A stretch of DNA of 64,000 nucleotides from NCBI GenBank assembly GCA_031472005.1, contig PZJY01000002.1, positions 3,596,001-3,660,000 of the forward strand, written 5' to 3'. The notes under the pieces are model-generated. The model saw nothing but the letters and a program-made list of their open reading frames with translations, had not been told where the DNA came from and ran no database searches. Position 1 is the stretch's first letter; the number at the start of each line of letters is the position of its first letter. Shown in pieces: positions 59,161 through 64,000 of this stretch. Source of the stretch: Tetracladium setigerum (Eukaryota; Ascomycota; Leotiomycetes; Helotiales). Both the position numbers and the translations under genes were made by a program.

Positions 59161-62100
59161 ATGGACATGATCAAGAAAGCTAGGGGTAAGCCAGCCTCAG
59201 GGGATCTCTCTCTCTCTGGACTCTTACAGAAGAGAGAGACGCTACTCCTCCGGATGTTCTTTTGCTTCCTAATTCAATATCTCTCAAGAGACTTAAGCTA
59301 ATCCGAACCACTGCAGCAAAGACGTTGGCCGCGGTGAAAGAGGTGCAAACGCTCGTAGCCGCCCCTCCTCACGAAGCAGGATCCTACCAGTCCACATCAC
59401 AGTTGCCATATCAGCAGCAGCCATATGGACAGCAGTATCCCCAAGTACAGAACTTTCAGGCTCAGTATGCCAGTCCTGGTCAACCTTATCAGCAGGGTCA
59501 GCCTCAACCCCAGTACTCTGGTGGGACCGGCCAGTACAACCAGTACGCTGGTGGCAGTCAACAGTCTCCAGGGCTGGGAAGCTCATTCATGCCACCTCAA
59601 TATGGCCAAAATTCTCAGGTTCAACAGTCATATGGGGGATCTCAAAACCCAGGCCAGCAGTGTATGTTGTTTCTCTTCAGCTCTACCTTCATCTATCTCT
59701 TGGCAGCCCAAAATCAACGCGTGAAGACAAATAAATACCTACCATATTGCATCCCAAGACAGACCCTGTTCACATCGTCATGTCTCTCTTTTCCTCAAAT
59801 TTTCTAATTCCAGCTCTAGCCCAGCCTCAAAACCCACCAGTCCATGTCCATAAATTGATTGCCCCGCCATATCAGCCTCCTGGTGGTACTTTGAATTCAC
59901 AGTACTCTGCTCCACATCAGAATGTGAATTCTCCTCCCGTCTATCAGCAAAACCCTCCAAATCAGCCATATCAGCAACCACTGAGTTCCCCACCTCCCCA
60001 GTCTCAATTCCAGTCTCCACCACCGCAGACAACCAGTCCTCCAGTTCAACAGTTCAGCCAGATGCAGTTTGCCGGAAGCTCTCCTCCTATCCCGTCACCA
60101 TACTCAAATGTATCTCAACCACAGCAGGCACAAAACCCAAACCCGCAATATAATACTCAGCAGTCTGGTTACTTCCAACCTGCTGGAGGGCAACAAAACC
60201 AACAAAACCAACCAAATCAAGTCTCACAGCAGCAAGCGTCCCAATTTATGCAAAATTTCCAAGCGCAAAATCAGGTTCCGCCATTGCCTTCAGGACGCCC
60301 ACAAAATGTTCCCATGTCTCCACAGCCCATCTACAATCAAGGAATGGCTCCTCAAGCTTCTTTTCCCCAGCAAGGCATTCAAAAAACGCAAACCCCTCCA
60401 TTACCCCCTCGCAACGATACATTCCCCCAACCTCAGCAGCAATTCGGTAGACCATCGCAAAGTCCAAATCAGATAGCCCCTCCCTTCTCTTCTCCGAAAC
60501 CTGCTCAAGGTCAAGGGCAGTTCTCACAGCCTCAACAGCAGGTATTCTCACCACATCAACCACAACAGTTCCACCAAACGCCCCAAAGCCCTAATCAGCC
60601 GGCACCTCCATACTCTTCGCCTACACCAGTCGGAGGGCAAGTTTCGCCCCTTCAACACAATACTTACCCACCTCAGCCACAACCACAACAACCCATGCAA
60701 AGTCCAAATCAAACAACACCTCTATTTGCATCCCCTAGACCAATCCAGGGTCAGATGCTCCCCCTCAACAATTCTCTTCCGCTCCTTCCCAGGCGCAGCC
60801 TCAGTATCAAGGTCATGTCCCGCCTCAAAGTCCAAATCAAAACCAAACGGCACCTCTATTTGCAGCCCCTAGACCAATTCAGGGTCAGATGCTCCCCCCT
60901 CAACAATACTCTTCCACTTCTGCTCAGGCGCAACCCCAGCACCAAGTTAACGTACCGCCTCAAAGTCCAAATCAAACGGCACCTCCGTATTCATCTCCCG
61001 GACCAGTTGCTGGCCAAATGCTACCCCCACAGCCATTTTCATCCGCTCCTCCTCAGGTGCAGCCTCAGCAACAGCAAAATAGGCCCTCCCAGAGTCCAAA
61101 TCAAACGGCACCGCCATATACTTCTCCTGGGTCGGCTGCTGGCCAAATGCAACCGCTTCAGCAGTCGTCCTCTGCTCCTCCGCCATCACAATTCAATCGT
61201 CCATCACAGAGCCCAAATCAAACGGCTCCCCCCTACTCTTCTCCTGGATCGGCTGGCAGCCAAATAATACCTCCTCAGCAATTCCCGTCCGCTCCTGCTC
61301 AAGTACAGTCTCAACAGCAACAAAATAGACCTTCTCAAAATCCGAATCAAACGGCGCCTCCGTATTCTTCTGCTGGGCCAGTGCAAGGTCAAACTTTGCC
61401 TCTTCAACAATTCTCAACCCCGTCCTCTCAAGCACAGCTTTCACAAGGACTCGATAGACCTTCTCAGAGCCCAAATCAAGCAACATCTGCCTTTTCTGCG
61501 CCCAAGCCTGTTCAAGAACGAATCTCGGACCCCCAATCAAAGGTCACACCGCCCTCTCAAGTGCAATCTTTCCAGCAATTCAGTGTTGACTCTCAGGACC
61601 CAACGCCGTCACGATTTTCTCCTCGACCAGATCAAGGCCATATGCCACCAGCTCAGCAGAGTAGCCCCGCTCATTCTCCACAAGTACAGCCTTTGCAGCA
61701 GCCCAATAGACCTCCAGTTCAAACATCGGCTTCCTCTCACTCTTCTCCTCAGCTCACTCAAGGGCAAGTTCTACCGCCCCAACAAACCCCATCGGCAGCT
61801 CCTCACCATCAGGGGCATCAGGGCGGGCAAATGCAGAGACCGGTTCAAACGCCTTCTCCAAAGCCTACTCCTTTACCAAACCAAACACAAGCCCACATAC
61901 AGGGAGCCAATACTATGGCACAAAGAGCCTCTTCGCCTCACTCCCAGCAGGTCCAGTCATCTCAATTTGACCAGACTTCCCAGAGTTCTCAATTTAAGCC
62001 GGTGCCATTGCCTGATGAGCATAGCCAGGTTCAAATGCCTTTCAAACAAGGCACTTCTCCCCCTCCAGTCCAGCAGCCCCAGACATTTGGTCAAACCAAA

Positions 62101-64000
62101 ATTGAGAGTCCCTCGATGAAGCCTGCACCACTGAACCCCAGTCCAGTGCGAATCGAACTCAAACACCACCTGGACAGGTTGCATCTCCCCCTGTAAAGCA
62201 ATATCAGGCTTTTCACCAGACGAAGACCAAACCTCCCAGTCCTGATCCCTTACCCCAGCAGCCACCGCCAGTGGTACAGGGCCGTGTATCGCCACCTTTA
62301 CAGACTTCATCTGAGGGGCAGTATAAAGCGTTTCGTCGGACTAACGAAGGTCCGTCTCTCACACCCGCACCTCTAAATCCCAAGCCCCAGCAGGCAGCGC
62401 CACCAAGAGAAGAAACCGTCTCTCCTCCTGTCAAAGAGTATCAAGCGTATAGCCAGAAGAACAAGAGTCCAGCTTCACAGTATACTGCATTTAAACCTCC
62501 AGCTCCTGGGCATGTCTCGCCGCCGCAAGCAAGCTCATCAGGACAGCCAATCAGCCCTCCTTCGCGAAGCCCTGTGTCGACGACTCCCCAGTTTCCACCT
62601 CCGGATCAAGGGCAACGACAGCAATTCCAGGTCAGTCCCGAGTCGCAACACTCTGGCCCAGCATATGGAAATAATCGATCGTTTGAAATGCCAATGCCAC
62701 CTCCTCAAGGCCAACTACCTTATCCCACGGTGGTATCGCCAGTATCTCCGGTGCAAAAGACACGTACTTTTCCCCCTCAGATCTTTGAAATGGACTCGGG
62801 GAACGATGTTCCTTTGGCTCAAGCCCAACAAGGTCGGCCATCACTCTCTTCGAATCACTCTGAACCACGTGAGTATGCAGATGGTCTCATCTCTGTAGAG
62901 CATGAGCATTCCAATCCTGCGGCACTTGTTCAGAACAAAGCCTCGAGTCATGCGTCACCTCAACAATCAACTACTCGAGCCGATACTCTACAACGTGCAC
63001 CCCAGACTAAGTGCGTTGGCTTTGAGACTACTTTCACCGATTTCAACCAATTCTTTGAACTTCATCCCGCTATCATGCAACAGTATGGTATTCCGACCAA
63101 CCAAAATTCAGGCTTTGTGGTTTGTGAGTATTGCTATCATACATTTATTGCACCTTACCCATGGTTGTCTGGCCTCTTCCGGCCCCGGCCACAGAAAAGC
63201 CAGCCAGATCGCACTTTACCAATAAGTTTCGATAAGACCACCGGTTGTAGTCTTGCATTTCCCCGATTTCGCGATGTTCTTCTCAACCAGAGTGTGCCTG
63301 CGAAGAGTCCCCAACCATTTTTGGACTACGCCCAAATCGATGCCACTCTCTCTCCATGTTTGGGTCAGAAGCAAACCGGCAGCTACTTTGGAACCAAAGC
63401 AGTTACTTCCATGGCTGTTTGCAAAACTTGCTTCGAGCGTTATATCAAGAGCACTGCTTTTGAAAGACACTTTTCTCTCATACAAATGCCACCTGGGCAG
63501 GTTTTCGCTTGCGATGTGAAAGACGCTGGAGGATACGTCCAGCGTTCTTTACTTGGAGACTTGGCCAAAAATCCACCAGATTTCAATCATTTCGCACTTC
63601 ATGCCAATCGTAAGTGCTGTCGTCGCTCAACACGTCCTTGATCATCGTTCAAGCATCAGACTAACTCCACTAGGACGATTGGCTGCTATGCCTGCCTGTA
63701 CAGGTCACAAACAGCCTTTGCCTTCGACAACCATCTATCGAAGTATAAACGACAATCAAGGAGTCTTCTGTTCAGCTTGTGCCCATGACTATTTCGTAGG
63801 TGGTCCATTATTTACAATTTTCGGCCCACTCGAACTTACGAAACAACAATTCACCAAAGAACTTCAAAAGCTAACAACTCATTATAGGTTGGCACACCCG
63901 CCGAGCGAAATTTTGGCTACGAGATAAGACTGGGTATGTCCACCTCCAGAACTGACACAATCGCAGCTCAACACCTGCTAATTTGTGAGCAGATGAGAGT
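59161..64000 (+). CDS. long Pro/Gln-rich protein with Cys-rich C-terminal part, 3' incomplete
   Basis: Proposed exons: 59161-59185, 59317-59661, 59814-63609, 63674-63795, 63888-63933, 63993 to beyond the window. It opens MDMIKKAR-AKTLAAVKEVQ. About 1,000 residues of Gln/Pro/Ser repeats follow (SPNQTAPPYSSPGPVAGQML type). The C-terminal part is a folded-looking domain with CEYCYHTFIAPYP, VCKTCFERYIKS and FCSACAHDYFVG, probably zinc-binding Cys pairs. The long exon changes frame twice, at a five-C run (60760-60764) and a four-C run (62136-62139); each is cured by one more base, and the neighbouring copy of the first repeat has six C (60894-60899). No function is known to me; the gene runs off the window. 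Confidence 0.65.
60440..61530. repeat. imperfect Pro/Gln coding repeats of about 100-130 bp
   Basis: About nine units, each with AGTCCAAATCAAACGGCACC or a close variant, followed by a Pro/Ser stretch, GGTCAGATGCT-like sequence and CAACA-rich DNA. They encode QSPNQTAPPYSSP units. Confidence 0.85.

Overview
The window is 64 kb of nuclear DNA from a filamentous ascomycete. The signs are genes with short GT-AG introns (about 50-130 bp) and CTAAC/CTGAC-like branch sites, HET and NACHT-ankyrin proteins, a Zn2Cys6 regulator, LysM and GH71 secreted proteins, and a tRNA-Leu(CAA) with an intron. A leotiomycete such as Helotiales is my best guess, from the look of the proteins only. All exon joins were read by eye from reading frame, splice signals and family knowledge.

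Layout. 1-5 kb: the 3' end of a NACHT-ankyrin gene with a near-identical 102-bp repeat array, a decayed HET-type gene, and a Zn2Cys6 transcription factor whose zinc cluster lies on a small first exon. 6-10 kb: tRNA-Leu, a small membrane protein and a polyQ/charged protein. 10-13.7 kb: no gene seen. 13.7-18.2 kb: a very large secreted protein joining an SGNH hydrolase, ten FG-GAP/VCBS repeats and a tail resembling that of fungal subgroup C (killer-toxin-like) chitinases. 18.4-23.8 kb: two inverted copies of a dispersed repeat around a ferric reductase and a DM13 protein. 24-28 kb: triosephosphate isomerase and an intact HET protein. 31-40 kb: housekeeping metabolism (LCB2 of serine palmitoyltransferase, acetoacetyl-CoA synthetase, a DUF1295 reductase). 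41-48 kb: a divergent pair, a secreted GH71 glucanase fused to a NucA/NucB-type nuclease domain, and a LysM protein. 48.7-52 kb: a conserved four-exon protein of unknown role and a deaminase-like gene interrupted by three in-frame stops. 53-64 kb: a small conserved protein, CDC48, and the start of a long Pro/Gln-rich protein that runs off the window.

Core genes (TPI, LCB2, AACS, CDC48, DUF1295) alternate with conflict-type genes: NACHT-ankyrin, two HET loci, a deaminase-family pseudogene and the hydrolase-toxin-like fusions. The most interesting candidate system is the GH71-nuclease protein with its divergent LysM neighbour, together with the SGNH-VCBS protein 25 kb away. I infer that these are secreted weapons against other fungi, with a wall-binding or wall-cutting front end and an effector-like tail. 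That role is a hypothesis, not something the sequence proves.

Five otherwise natural reading frames break by a single base, all inside C/G runs. One of them can be compared with an adjacent copy of the same repeat that carries one more C, so sequence error or slippage should be ruled out before calling those genes broken.
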